From Nostocoides sp. HKS02 (GTDB lineage: Bacteria; Actinomycetota; Actinomycetes; Actinomycetales; Dermatophilaceae): 64,000 nt of DNA. Every line of letters starts with the position of its first letter. Position 1 is the first letter of the stretch. The notes under the pieces are model-generated. The model had not been told where the DNA came from. It was given only the letters and a program-made list of their open reading frames with translations, and searched no databases. The translations under genes and the position numbers were made by a program. Location of the stretch: the NCBI RefSeq assembly GCF_009707485.1, contig NZ_CP046121.1, positions 248,001 through 312,000 of the forward strand, in the 5' to 3' direction. Below, piece by piece: positions 43,402 to 51,957 of this stretch.

Positions 43402-43776
43402 GTGGCGGTGGCTTTGGCTGCGCTGTGCGCCAGTGGAGCGGCCGGAGCGTGCACATCGGCCGACCCCGCACCGTCGTGGAGGGTGCGAGTTGAGGTGACC
43501 CGGGCGACCTGTCATCCACGAGAGCACTCCTGCTCCAGCAGCCCTGTGGAGGGATCTCGCGTCGACTTGCGGCGCGGCTCCGAGCTGGTGGCGTCGGGAA
43601 CTACCGCTCGCGCGGGGACGGTCGACCTTTTTGCGCCCGGAATGGGGTTCTTCACGGTCGCGGTCGGCGATCCGGCGCACCCGGAGTCCGCTCCCGTCGA
43701 ATCAGAGTTCGCTCTGAGCGGCGATTCCGCCTTCACGATCGTGACCATGTCGTTGACCGACCCCGGTGACTCCTGA
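43402..43776 (+). CDS. Small lipoprotein-like exported protein, accessory module copy 2
   Basis: About 124 residues from GTG 43402 (start uncertain; GTG 43408 also possible). A hydrophobic signal 'VAVALAALCASGAAGAC' ends in a Cys that fits a degenerate lipobox, followed by TSADPAP. The mature part begins 'SWRVRVEVTRATCHPREHSC' and continues as a compact beta domain ('VDLRRGSELVASGTTARAG', 'FFTVAVGD'). The pattern V-R-V-E-V...CHPR...C recurs in the next gene, so the two look like tandem paralogues. Function unknown. The 281-bp gap before it (43121-43401) holds one GTATGCCG motif and nothing I can call. Confidence 0.6.
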   Translation: MAVALAALCASGAAGACTSADPAPSWRVRVEVTRATCHPREHSCSSSPVEGSRVDLRRGSELVASGTTARAGTVDLFAPGMGFFTVAVGDPAHPESAPVESEFALSGDSAFTIVTMSLTDPGDS

Positions 43777-44034
43777 TGGCAGGCGCCCTCACTGGGCTTG
43801 GCCTTGGAGCGGTCATCGACCCGCGCGACAGCGCTCACGAGGCCGAAGCCGATGAGGTCAGACTCGAAGTCTGGGGGGAGTGTCATCCACGGAAGACGGG
43901 ATGTGTACGACCTACGCCCCCCCATCGGACGCTTGGCTGATGCCCTGGCATGGCAGCGCGCTAGACCTGCGCTGCAGGTGAATGTTGGCGTCACGACGCA
44001 CTCCAACGGGCAGGTCCTTGTGGTGAGGCTCTAG
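43776..44034 (+). CDS. Small paralogous protein with a frameshift at a seven-C run
   Basis: ATG 43776 overlaps the preceding stop (TGATG). The first frame reads 'VRLEVWGECHPRKTGCVRPTP' (about residues 29-49), matching the CHPR..C pattern of the neighbour, then stops just after a run of seven C at 43917-43923. With six C the frame continues through 'IGRLADALAWQRARPALQV' and 'NVGVTTHSNGQVLVVRL' to the stop at 44034, giving 85 residues. No own signal peptide is obvious. Sequencing indel or genuine slippage at the C7 tract cannot be separated here. Confidence 0.55.
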
Positions 44035-44084
44035 CCGCACTCCGCCCGCGAAACCCGCGCCGATCCACCGTGAAAGGAACTGAC

Positions 44085-44267
44085 ATGACCCTCAAGCGAC
44101 TCGTCGTAGCTCTCTGGGCGGCGACCCTCACCCTCCTGCTGCTCATCCTCGTGGCGGGGGCTGTAAGCCGTCCCCTCGACTGGGTCAGCCTCCTGGTGGT
44201 GGTCGTGCTCGTCGTCGGCGCGGGAGCGCTCGCCTGGGCAGGCACCAAGCCCAGGCAGGAGCGCTGA
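44085..44267 (+). CDS. 60-residue two-helix membrane protein, paralogue B
   Basis: ATG 44085 follows AAAGGAA. Same length and layout as paralogue A at 42938: 'MTLKRLVVALWAA' start, two hydrophobic helices, 'SRPLDWVSLL' turn and basic TKPRQER end. It is 29/60 identical to paralogue A. It closes the second copy of the small exported protein/membrane protein module. No named family recognised. Confidence 0.7.
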   Translation: MTLKRLVVALWAATLTLLLLILVAGAVSRPLDWVSLLVVVVLVVGAGALAWAGTKPRQER

Positions 44268-44391
44268 GGACTCGCCACGCGGCATACGGGCGGTGTGGCC
44301 AGCGCCACCTGCCCGGCCGGCCGCGGGGGAGGGGCGCCGCATTAGAGTGAGGTGCAGGTAATCCCCAACGGCGCTGGAGGCCTCTGCACCC

Positions 44392-45609
<1,218 letters not shown>

Positions 45610-45612
45610 CGT

Positions 45613-46575
45613 TTGGCCCCCCGCACCGTCGACGTGCCTGCCCTGGTCGAGTCGGCCAGGGCAGGCTCGCCTCGGGCCGTCGCCCGCCTCATCTCGCTGG
45701 TCGAGGACGCGCACCCCGCCCTGCGCGAGGTGATGGCGGCCCTGGCGCCGCACACCGGCCAGGCGCATATCATCGGCATCACGGGCAGCCCGGGCGTCGG
45801 CAAGTCCACGTCCACGAACGCCTTCGTCGCGGCATACCGCGCCCAGGGCAAACGCGTCGGGGTGCTGGCCGTCGACCCGTCCTCACCGTTCTCCGGCGGC
45901 GCCCTGCTCGGCGACCGCGTCCGCATGCAGGACCACGCGCTCGACCCCGAGGTCTACATTCGCTCGATGGCCAGCCGCGGCCACCTCGGCGGCCTCTCGT
46001 GGACCACCCCGCAGGCGCTGCGCGTGCTCGACGCGGCCGGGTGTGAGGTGATCCTCATCGAGACCGTGGGAGTGGGCCAGTCGGAGGTCGAGATCGCGGG
46101 GCTCGCCGACACCACGCTCGTGCTGCTCGCTCCCGGGATGGGCGACGGCATCCAGGCGGCCAAGGCAGGCATCCTCGAGATCGGCGACGTCTTCGTCGTC
46201 AACAAGGCCGACCGCGACGGCGCCGACGCCACCGTGCGCGACATCAGGCACATGATCTCCCTGGGCGACCGCACCGAGCCGGGCCTGTGGCGGCCCCCCG
46301 TGGTGAAAACGGTTGCCGCGCAGGGTCAAGGCATCGACGAGGTGATCGAGGCCATCGAGAAGCACACGTCCTGGATGGACGAGTCCGGCACCTTGCGCGA
46401 GCGGCGGGTGCGCCGCGCCGGCGACGAGATCGAGTCCATCGCCCTGCAGCAGCTCCGCGCCAAGATGGGCGACCTGCGCCACGGCAACGGCGTCGACGAG
46501 CTCGCGGCCGCCGTCGTGGACGGCACGACCGACCCGTATGCCGCGGCCGACAAGATCGTCGCCGCCCTCGGGTGA
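45613..46575 (+). CDS. meaB: Mutase-associated G-protein chaperone MeaB
   Basis: A 320-residue G3E-type GTPase starting at TTG 45613, the only plausible start three bases after the thiolase stop. Walker A is 'GITGSPGVGKST' (about 54-65), followed by 'VLAVDPSSPFSGGALLGDR', with 'IETVGVGQSEVE' as the switch/Walker B region and 'VVNKADRDGAD' as the NKxD motif. The C-terminal helix mediates dimerisation. MeaB loads cobalamin on, and protects, B12-dependent acyl-CoA mutases. The large mutase subunit at 51958 is a likely client. Confidence 0.93.
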   Translation: MAPRTVDVPALVESARAGSPRAVARLISLVEDAHPALREVMAALAPHTGQAHIIGITGSPGVGKSTSTNAFVAAYRAQGKRVGVLAVDPSSPFSGGALLGDRVRMQDHALDPEVYIRSMASRGHLGGLSWTTPQALRVLDAAGCEVILIETVGVGQSEVEIAGLADTTLVLLAPGMGDGIQAAKAGILEIGDVFVVNKADRDGADATVRDIRHMISLGDRTEPGLWRPPVVKTVAAQGQGIDEVIEAIEKHTSWMDESGTLRERRVRRAGDEIESIALQQLRAKMGDLRHGNGVDELAAAVVDGTTDPYAAADKIVAALG

Positions 46576-46635
46576 GTGGGCAGGCGGGCGCGAGGGTCGT
46601 AGGGTGAAGCCCGACCCGACGAGAGGAACTACTTC

Positions 46636-48158
46636 GTGCAGCCCCAGGTGATCGCCGGACGCTACGAGGTGACCCGTGCCATCGGTAGCGGCGGCATGGG
46701 CACCGTGTGGCTCGCTCGTGACACCGTGCTCGGCCGCGAGGTGGCCATCAAGCGGGTGGGGGCGCTGCCAGGGGAGCCTGCGGCTGCCGCGCGGGCGATG
46801 CGCGAGGCACGGATCGCCGCCTCGCTCAACGACGCGCACGTCGTCGGCGTCTACGACATCGTGGACGAGGACGACGCGCACTGGCTCGTGATGGAGTACG
46901 TCGACGGCCAGAGCCTGGCCGAGCAGATCCGCGACGAGGGGCCGTTGCCCGTCGCTCGCGTGGCCGGGATCGGCGCCCTGGTGGCCCGGGCCCTGGCCAA
47001 GGCGCACCAGCGCGGCATCGTGCACCGTGACATCAAGCCGGGCAACATCCTCATCACCAAGTCGGGCAACCCCAAGATCAGCGACTTCGGCATCGCCCGG
47101 GCGCACGCCGACGACCAGCTGACCCAGACCGGGTTCATGACCGGCACGCCGAGCTACCTCTCGCCGGAGCTGGCCCGTGGTGGTGACCCGACCTCCGCCT
47201 CCGACGTGTGGGCCCTCGGCGCCACGCTGTACTCCGCCGTCGAGGGCGCTCCCGCCTACGAGGCGCAGGCCAACCCCCTGGCGACCCTGCAGATGATCGC
47301 CTCCGGGTCCCCGCGGCCCATGGAGCTGGCCGGACCGCTCGGCGGAGCCATCGCCGCGATGATGGCCCCCGAGGCGAGCGACCGGTGGGACATGACCACC
47401 GCGGCCGATCACCTGGACCGCATCGCCCGCGGCGACATGACCATGCCCCTGCCCGTCGGCGCGGCCTTCGGCGCCGGCGCCACCGAGCTGCTGCCCGAAC
47501 CCATGGAGAGCACCCAGCGCCTGGGCGCCGCCCCCGTGGACGAGCCGCCGGCATACGTCCCGCCCGCTGGGCCCGACGACGAGCCGCGCCGGCCCGGTGG
47601 TCGCGGGTGGATCATCGCCGCCCTGGTCCTGCTGCTGCTCGGGCTGGCCCTCGCCTACGCCCTGACCAGCGGCTTCGGCTCGAACACGCCGACCCCCGGC
47701 ACGACCACGACGGTCACCTCCACCAACACCAAGACGGTCTCGCCATCGCGGCCCCCCTCGTCCTCCACGAGCTCCTCGTCCAGCTCGTCGTCGAGCACCT
47801 CGGCTCCCCCACGACCACGACCACGACGACCGCGCCCGCCCTGAACCCGGCCCGGATGGAGAAGTTCGTCAAGACGTACTACGAGGACGTCACGGACGCC
47901 GCGAAACGCGACCAGACCTTCGCCGAGCTCACCCCCGCCATGCAGGCCCAGGCTCACGGTCGGGCCGGGTACGAGGCGTTCTGGAGCACGATCTCCAAGG
48001 TCGACGTCCACAGCGTCACGGCCGACCCCGCTACCGGGGTCGTCACCGCCCAGCTGACCTTCCACAAGGTCGACGGGGGCACCAGTGACGAGACCCACCG
48101 GCTGGGCGTGGTCAACGGCGGCCAGCCATACCTCATCACCAGCGACACGATGGTCTGA
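46636..48158 (+). CDS. Receptor-type Ser/Thr protein kinase (PknB-like), frameshifted after the transmembrane segment
   Basis: GTG 46636. The kinase domain (about 1-270) has 'GSGGMGTVWLARD', Lys in 'VAIKRVG', 'GIVHRDIKPGN' and 'ISDFGIARAH', and the activation loop 'GFMTGTPSYLSPE'. A Pro-rich linker leads to a transmembrane helix ('IIAALVLLLLGLALAYAL', about 320-337) and a Ser/Thr-rich extracellular stalk. There the frame ends at 47844, but the -1 frame gives a Thr run and then a folded domain ('MEKFVKTYYEDV', 'AFWSTISKVDVHSV', 'THRLGVVNGGQPYLI') to 48158. Five C at 47806-47810; six would give a 507-residue protein. Confidence 0.8.
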
Positions 48159-48166
48159 GGACGGCC

Positions 48167-49855
48167 ATGACGAGGGTGCGTCCAGCTCTCGTCTTCGTGG
48201 TCGGGCCCGAGCACCTGCCCACGATCGAGAGCGAGTTCTCGCGCTACGCAAGGGATTACGAGGTCCTGTGCGCCGACAGTGCTGACGCCGGACGCGCCCT
48301 GGTCGCCCGCCTGACGAGTGCGCAGGTGCCGGTCGCGCTGCTCGGCATCGGGTGGCAGGTCCCCGGCGTCGAGCACGGCCTCGAGCTGATGGACGAGCTG
48401 CACAACCAGGTGGCGACGGCCCGGCGGATCTGCCTCACCGGACGCCACGACTTCGGGCTGTCCCTGACCGCGCTGCGTGGGGCGCTCGGTCAGGGCCGCA
48501 TCGACACCTACCTGCTCATCCCGCAGGGTCCGCGGGACGAGGAGTTCCACACGGCGATCGTCGAGTACCTCTCGGACTGGGGCTGGGCCGCGTCCACCCC
48601 CGAGGTCGAGGGCGTGCAGATCGTCGACGGGAGCGGCTCGTCAGAGGTGGCGCGCATCCGCGACTTCCTCGACCGCATGGGCATCCCACACCGCGTGTAC
48701 ACCCCGGACAGCGACGTGGGCCGACAGATCATCGGCCAGCTGCCGTCCGTCCTCGGCGGTGCGGCTCCGGCGTTCCCGGTGGTGTCAGCCGGCATCGTGG
48801 GCGGCCCGATGGAGGGCGCCACGGCCCGCGAGGTGGCGCGGCGGTTCTACGGCTCGCCGGCCAGCCTCGACTCCGACGAGGTGGCTGACCTCGTCGTCAT
48901 CGGTTCGGGACCAGCGGGGCTGGCCGCCGCGGTCTACGGCGCCTCAGAGGGCCTGAGCACGATCGTCATCGAGTCCGAGGCCGTGGGCGGCCAGGCGGGC
49001 ACGAGCTCGATGATCCGCAACTACCTGGGCTTCCCCCGCGGCATCTCGGGTATGCGCCTCGCCCAGCGGGCGCGGTTCCAGGCCACCCGCTTCGGCGCGG
49101 CCATCTACACCGGGGTGGGTGCCGAGGCGATCGACCCGGGCGCCGCGCCGGGCGAGCCCCACACGGTCCGTACGGAGGGCGGCCGACTGCGCGCCCGCGC
49201 CGTCGTCGTGGCGACCGGGGTGGCCTACCGGCGGCTGGGGATCGAGGCGCTCGAGGCGCTCGTGGGCCTGGGAGTCTTCTACGGCGCCGCCACCAGTGCA
49301 TCGCGCGAGATGCAGGGGCGCGACGTCTTCGTCGTCGGCGGCGGCAACTCGGCGGGCCAGGCCGCGGTCCACCTCGCGCGTTATGCGCGATCGGTCACCT
49401 TGCTCGTGCGGCGGCCCGATCTGTCGGCGACGATGTCCGACTACCTCGTGCGCCAGATCGCGGCCACGGATCGGATCGCGGTCCGCACGGCCACTCGGGT
49501 CACCGATGGCGGTGGCGCGGGGCACCTGGACTGGCTGGAGCTCACGGGGCCCGATGGTGCACAGCGCGTGGCGGCGGACGGCTTGTTCCTCTTGCTGGGT
49601 GCCGACCCCTGTGGCGACTGGCTGCCCGACGACATCGCGCGCGACGACCGCGGCTTCGTGTTCACCGGGCGCGAGGTGCCCAAGGAGCGCTGGACCGACG
49701 GCCGGCCGCCCGCATCGCTGGAGACGACGGTGCCGGGCATCTTCGCCGCAGGCGACATCCGGGCGGGGTCCATGAAGCGGGTCGCGTCCGCGAGCGGGGA
49801 GGGTGCAGCGACTGTGGCGCTGGTGCACGCCTACCTGACCCCGACGCGCACCTGA
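48167..49855 (+). CDS. FAD-dependent oxidoreductase, thioredoxin-reductase-like with N-terminal regulatory domain
   Basis: A 562-residue protein from ATG 48167. The first 130 residues look like a receiver-type alpha/beta fold ('PVALLGIGWQVPG', 'RRICLTGRHDFG'). A thioredoxin-like segment may follow (about 145-205). From about 235 there is a TrxB-type flavoprotein: 'DLVVIGSGPAGLAAAVYGASEG', 'VVATGVAYRRLG', the NADP motif 'DVFVVGGGNSAGQAAVHLARYA' and 'GIFAAGDIR'. The redox CxxC of thioredoxin reductases is absent: 'FYGAATSASREMQG' stands where YCATC is expected. It probably transfers electrons to another partner or acts as a redox sensor. Confidence 0.8.
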   Translation: MTRVRPALVFVVGPEHLPTIESEFSRYARDYEVLCADSADAGRALVARLTSAQVPVALLGIGWQVPGVEHGLELMDELHNQVATARRICLTGRHDFGLSLTALRGALGQGRIDTYLLIPQGPRDEEFHTAIVEYLSDWGWAASTPEVEGVQIVDGSGSSEVARIRDFLDRMGIPHRVYTPDSDVGRQIIGQLPSVLGGAAPAFPVVSAGIVGGPMEGATAREVARRFYGSPASLDSDEVADLVVIGSGPAGLAAAVYGASEGLSTIVIESEAVGGQAGTSSMIRNYLGFPRGISGMRLAQRARFQATRFGAAIYTGVGAEAIDPGAAPGEPHTVRTEGGRLRARAVVVATGVAYRRLGIEALEALVGLGVFYGAATSASREMQGRDVFVVGGGNSAGQAAVHLARYARSVTLLVRRPDLSATMSDYLVRQIAATDRIAVRTATRVTDGGGAGHLDWLELTGPDGAQRVAADGLFLLLGADPCGDWLPDDIARDDRGFVFTGREVPKERWTDGRPPASLETTVPGIFAAGDIRAGSMKRVASASGEGAATVALVHAYLTPTRT

Positions 49856-49888
49856 CGCAAAACCATTGGTGGCCACGGGCGTCAGGTG
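49849..49888 (+). terminator. Hairpin after the flavoprotein gene
   Basis: Perfect 10-bp arms cacctgacgc (49849-49858) and gcgtcaggtg (49879-49888), overlapping the stop codon of the flavoprotein and ending before the GNAT start at 49903. No U tract. Plausible terminator or attenuator. Confidence 0.5.
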
Positions 49889-49902
49889 TCTACCGTCGAA
49901 GT

Positions 49903-50929
49903 ATGGAGATCCGCAGGCTGGACGCCCACGATCGGGGTGAGTTCGACCGCTTCCACGCGATCATGGAGGCCGCCGAGCGCTTCGAGCGTCCCTTCGCCGC
50001 GGTCTGGTCGCTGGAGGAGGCTCGCATCGTCTTCACCGACACCGACCCGGGTGAGCGGATCGACGCGGTCGTCGCGGTGGACGGCGACGAGGTCGTCGGC
50101 GCGGGTGCTGCCTTCTCGGGTGTCACCGACAACCTGCACGTGAGCTTCGTCAGCCCGTGGGTGCACCCGGACCTGCGCCGCAGGGGCATCGGGTCTGCCG
50201 TGCTGGCGGAGCTGGTTGCCTTGTGCCGCAAGGACGGCCGCACCGACCTGGTCATGGAGACGGCATACCCGTTCGAGCGGGAGCACGACCACCCCTACCG
50301 CCGTTTCGCCGAGAAGCACGGGTTCGTGATGGCCAACCGTGACATCGTCCGGGTGCTCGACCTGCCCGTGCCCGATGCCCTGCTCGAGGAGCTCGTCCTC
50401 GAGGCGCGCGCCCACCACGTTGGGTATCGCATCGAGAGCTTCGTCGGTGCGGTCCCCGAGCCCCCTGGTCGAGAGCCTGTGCGCAGCGCGCAACCAGCTC
50501 GCCGTGGACGCTCCGTCGGGGCTCCTGACGTTCGAGGAGGAGGCCATCACCCCCGAGCTGCTGCGCTACCGCGAGGACTCGCTGCGTCGTCAGGGCAGGA
50601 CGATGCTCTCGACCCTGGCCCTCACGCAGGCCGGCGACGTCGCGGCCTACAGCGACCTCGTCATTCCGGCCGGCGACCTGCCGTGGGTCTACCAGTGGGG
50701 TACCCTCGTTCGCCGCGAGCACCGAGGCCATCGGTTGGGCCTGGCCGTCAAGGCTCGCGCCCTGCAGGAGCTGCAGCGGCGCATCGCACCGGAACGCACC
50801 CGCGTGCACACGTGCAACGCCGAGCAGAACGCGCACATGGTGGGGATCAACGAGCGCCTGGGGTTCCGCAAGGTCGAGGTCGCTCCAGCCTTCCTGCTGC
50901 GGGTCGCGCCGGGGCGGCGCACCGCCTGA
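49903..50929 (+). CDS. Tandem GNAT-family acetyltransferase, frameshifted
   Basis: ATG 49903. The N-terminal GNAT unit has 'FVSPWVHPDLRRRGIGSAVLAEL' (acetyl-CoA-binding RRxGIG). The first frame derails after 'IESFVGAVPE' near residue 186. The next frame continues with 'LVESLCAARNQLAVDAPSG', 'WGTLVRREHRGHRLGLAVKA' (second RxxGHRLG) and 'NEQNAHMVG'-type 'NAEQNAHMVGINERLGF', to the stop at 50929. Five C at 50461-50465; four would give a 341-residue double-GNAT protein, the usual length of this actinobacterial family. Substrate unknown. Confidence 0.75.
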
Positions 50930-50962
50930 GGGGCCGGCAACGGCACGGCATACGGTGTCCTC

Positions 50963-51280
50963 ATGCTTGTTGCCTTCTCCGTCGCACCCTCCCTCGTCGC
51001 CGACGCCGCTGACGACACCGGCTCGGTGAGCCAGGCCGTCGCGGCGGCGGTCGAGGTCGTCCGCGCCTCCGGGCTGCCCAACCGCACCGACGCGATGTTC
51101 ACCACCATCGAGGGGGAGTGGGAGGAGTGCATGACCGTGGTCAAGGGCGCCGTCGACGCGGTGGCCGCGTTCGGCCCGCGCGTGAGCCTCGTGCTCAAGG
51201 CGGACATCCGACCCGGGTATGCCGGTGAGCTGACGGCCAAGGTCGCGCGCCTCGAGGCGGCGCTCGACGAACGCAGCTAG
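50963..51280 (+). CDS. Thiamine-binding MTH1187/YkoF-type protein
   Basis: A 105-residue protein from ATG 50963. It begins 'MLVAFSVAPSLVAD' and has 'VRASGLPNRTDAMFTTIEGEWEECM' and 'RVSLVLKADIRPG', the pattern of the MTH1187/thiamin_BP family. These small ferredoxin-like proteins bind thiamine or hydroxymethylpyrimidine. No thiamine transport genes or TPP riboswitch were found near it. Confidence 0.8.
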   Translation: MLVAFSVAPSLVADAADDTGSVSQAVAAAVEVVRASGLPNRTDAMFTTIEGEWEECMTVVKGAVDAVAAFGPRVSLVLKADIRPGYAGELTAKVARLEAALDERS

Positions 51281-51294
51281 CGGCGCCGCCCACT

Positions 51295-51346
51295 GGCGCT
51301 CCGAGACGGTGCTCCGAGACGGTGCTCTGAGACGGCGCTCCGAGAC
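51295..51346. repeat. 13-bp intergenic tandem repeat (4 copies)
   Basis: Four consecutive units of GGYGCTCYGAGAC (51295-51307, 51308-51320, 51321-51333, 51334-51346), with only single-base differences, in the 106-bp gap between the thiamine-binding gene and marR. A partial fifth unit (GGT) follows. It may be a variable-number tandem repeat or a multi-site operator. Confidence 0.85.
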
Positions 51347-51386
51347 GGTCCCACGGCGTGCCCGGGCCGACCACTAGCCTGCCCTC

Positions 51387-51902
51387 GTGCCCAAGCCCAT
51401 CCGCCTGCCGTTCGACCCGATCACCCGGGCGGCGCAGTTGTGGATCCGCAGGTGGGGACGCGGGTCACAGCCGCTCGCCATGGCCAGTGCCACCTCGATC
51501 ATGCGGGTCCAGCAGCTGCTCATCACCGACTACGACGCGATCGTGGGTCGCCACGGGCTCACCTTCGCGCGCTACGAGGCCCTGGTGCTCCTCGCCTTCA
51601 GCCGCGAGGGTCGCCTCGGCATGAGCAAGATCGGCCAGCGCCTCATGGTCCACCCCACCAGCGCCACGAACATCATCCAGCGGCTCGACGCCCAGGGGTT
51701 CGTCCGACGGGTGCCGAACCCCGATGACGGTCGCGGCACCCTGGCCGTCATCACCGACGCGGGCCGGGAGGCCATGGAGGCGGCGACCGCCGACCTCGTG
51801 CAGTCCCGGTTCGGCCTCGGCATGCTCACCGCCGCCGAGCACGAGCAGCTGTTCGAGCTCCTGCGCAAGGTCCGTATCGGGGCTGCCGACTTCGACGCCT
51901 GA
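51387..51902 (+). CDS. MarR-family transcriptional regulator
   Basis: A 171-residue winged-helix protein from GTG 51387. The recognition region reads 'RLGMSKIGQRLMVHPTSATNIIQRLDAQGFV' (helix-turn-helix about 75-105; diagnostic part 'HPTSATNIIQRLD'), followed by the wing 'RVPNPDDGRGTLAVITDAGR' with the conserved DxR. Terminal helices form the dimer interface. It lies 55 bp upstream of the mutase gene, and the gap contains a long palindrome over the promoter, a likely site for this regulator. The ligand could be an acyl-CoA; this is inferred. Confidence 0.88.
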   Translation: MPKPIRLPFDPITRAAQLWIRRWGRGSQPLAMASATSIMRVQQLLITDYDAIVGRHGLTFARYEALVLLAFSREGRLGMSKIGQRLMVHPTSATNIIQRLDAQGFVRRVPNPDDGRGTLAVITDAGREAMEAATADLVQSRFGLGMLTAAEHEQLFELLRKVRIGAADFDA

Positions 51903-51921
51903 GCTGGGGCGGAGGTTGGGC

Positions 51922-51951
51922 TTGGAATTTAGTAGGACGTCCTAGTAAATT
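51922..51951 (+). promoter_or_regulatory. Leaderless promoter with palindromic operator for the mutase gene
   Basis: TTGGAA at 51922-51927 and TAAATT at 51946-51951 are separated by 18 bp and resemble -35 and -10 boxes. Transcription would begin at about 51957-51958, at the ATG itself, and no Shine-Dalgarno precedes that ATG. A palindrome at 51926-51951 fills the spacer and covers the -10 box: perfect 12-bp core TAGGACGTCCTA plus AATTTA/TAAATT outer arms with one mismatch. It is probably a repressor site for the adjacent MarR protein. Confidence 0.65.
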
Positions 51952-51957
51952 GACCCC

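Noticed and set aside
50963..51280. TPP riboswitch near the thiamine-binding gene
   Set aside because: No CUGAGA/ACC-type thi-box core found in the 33-bp upstream gap.
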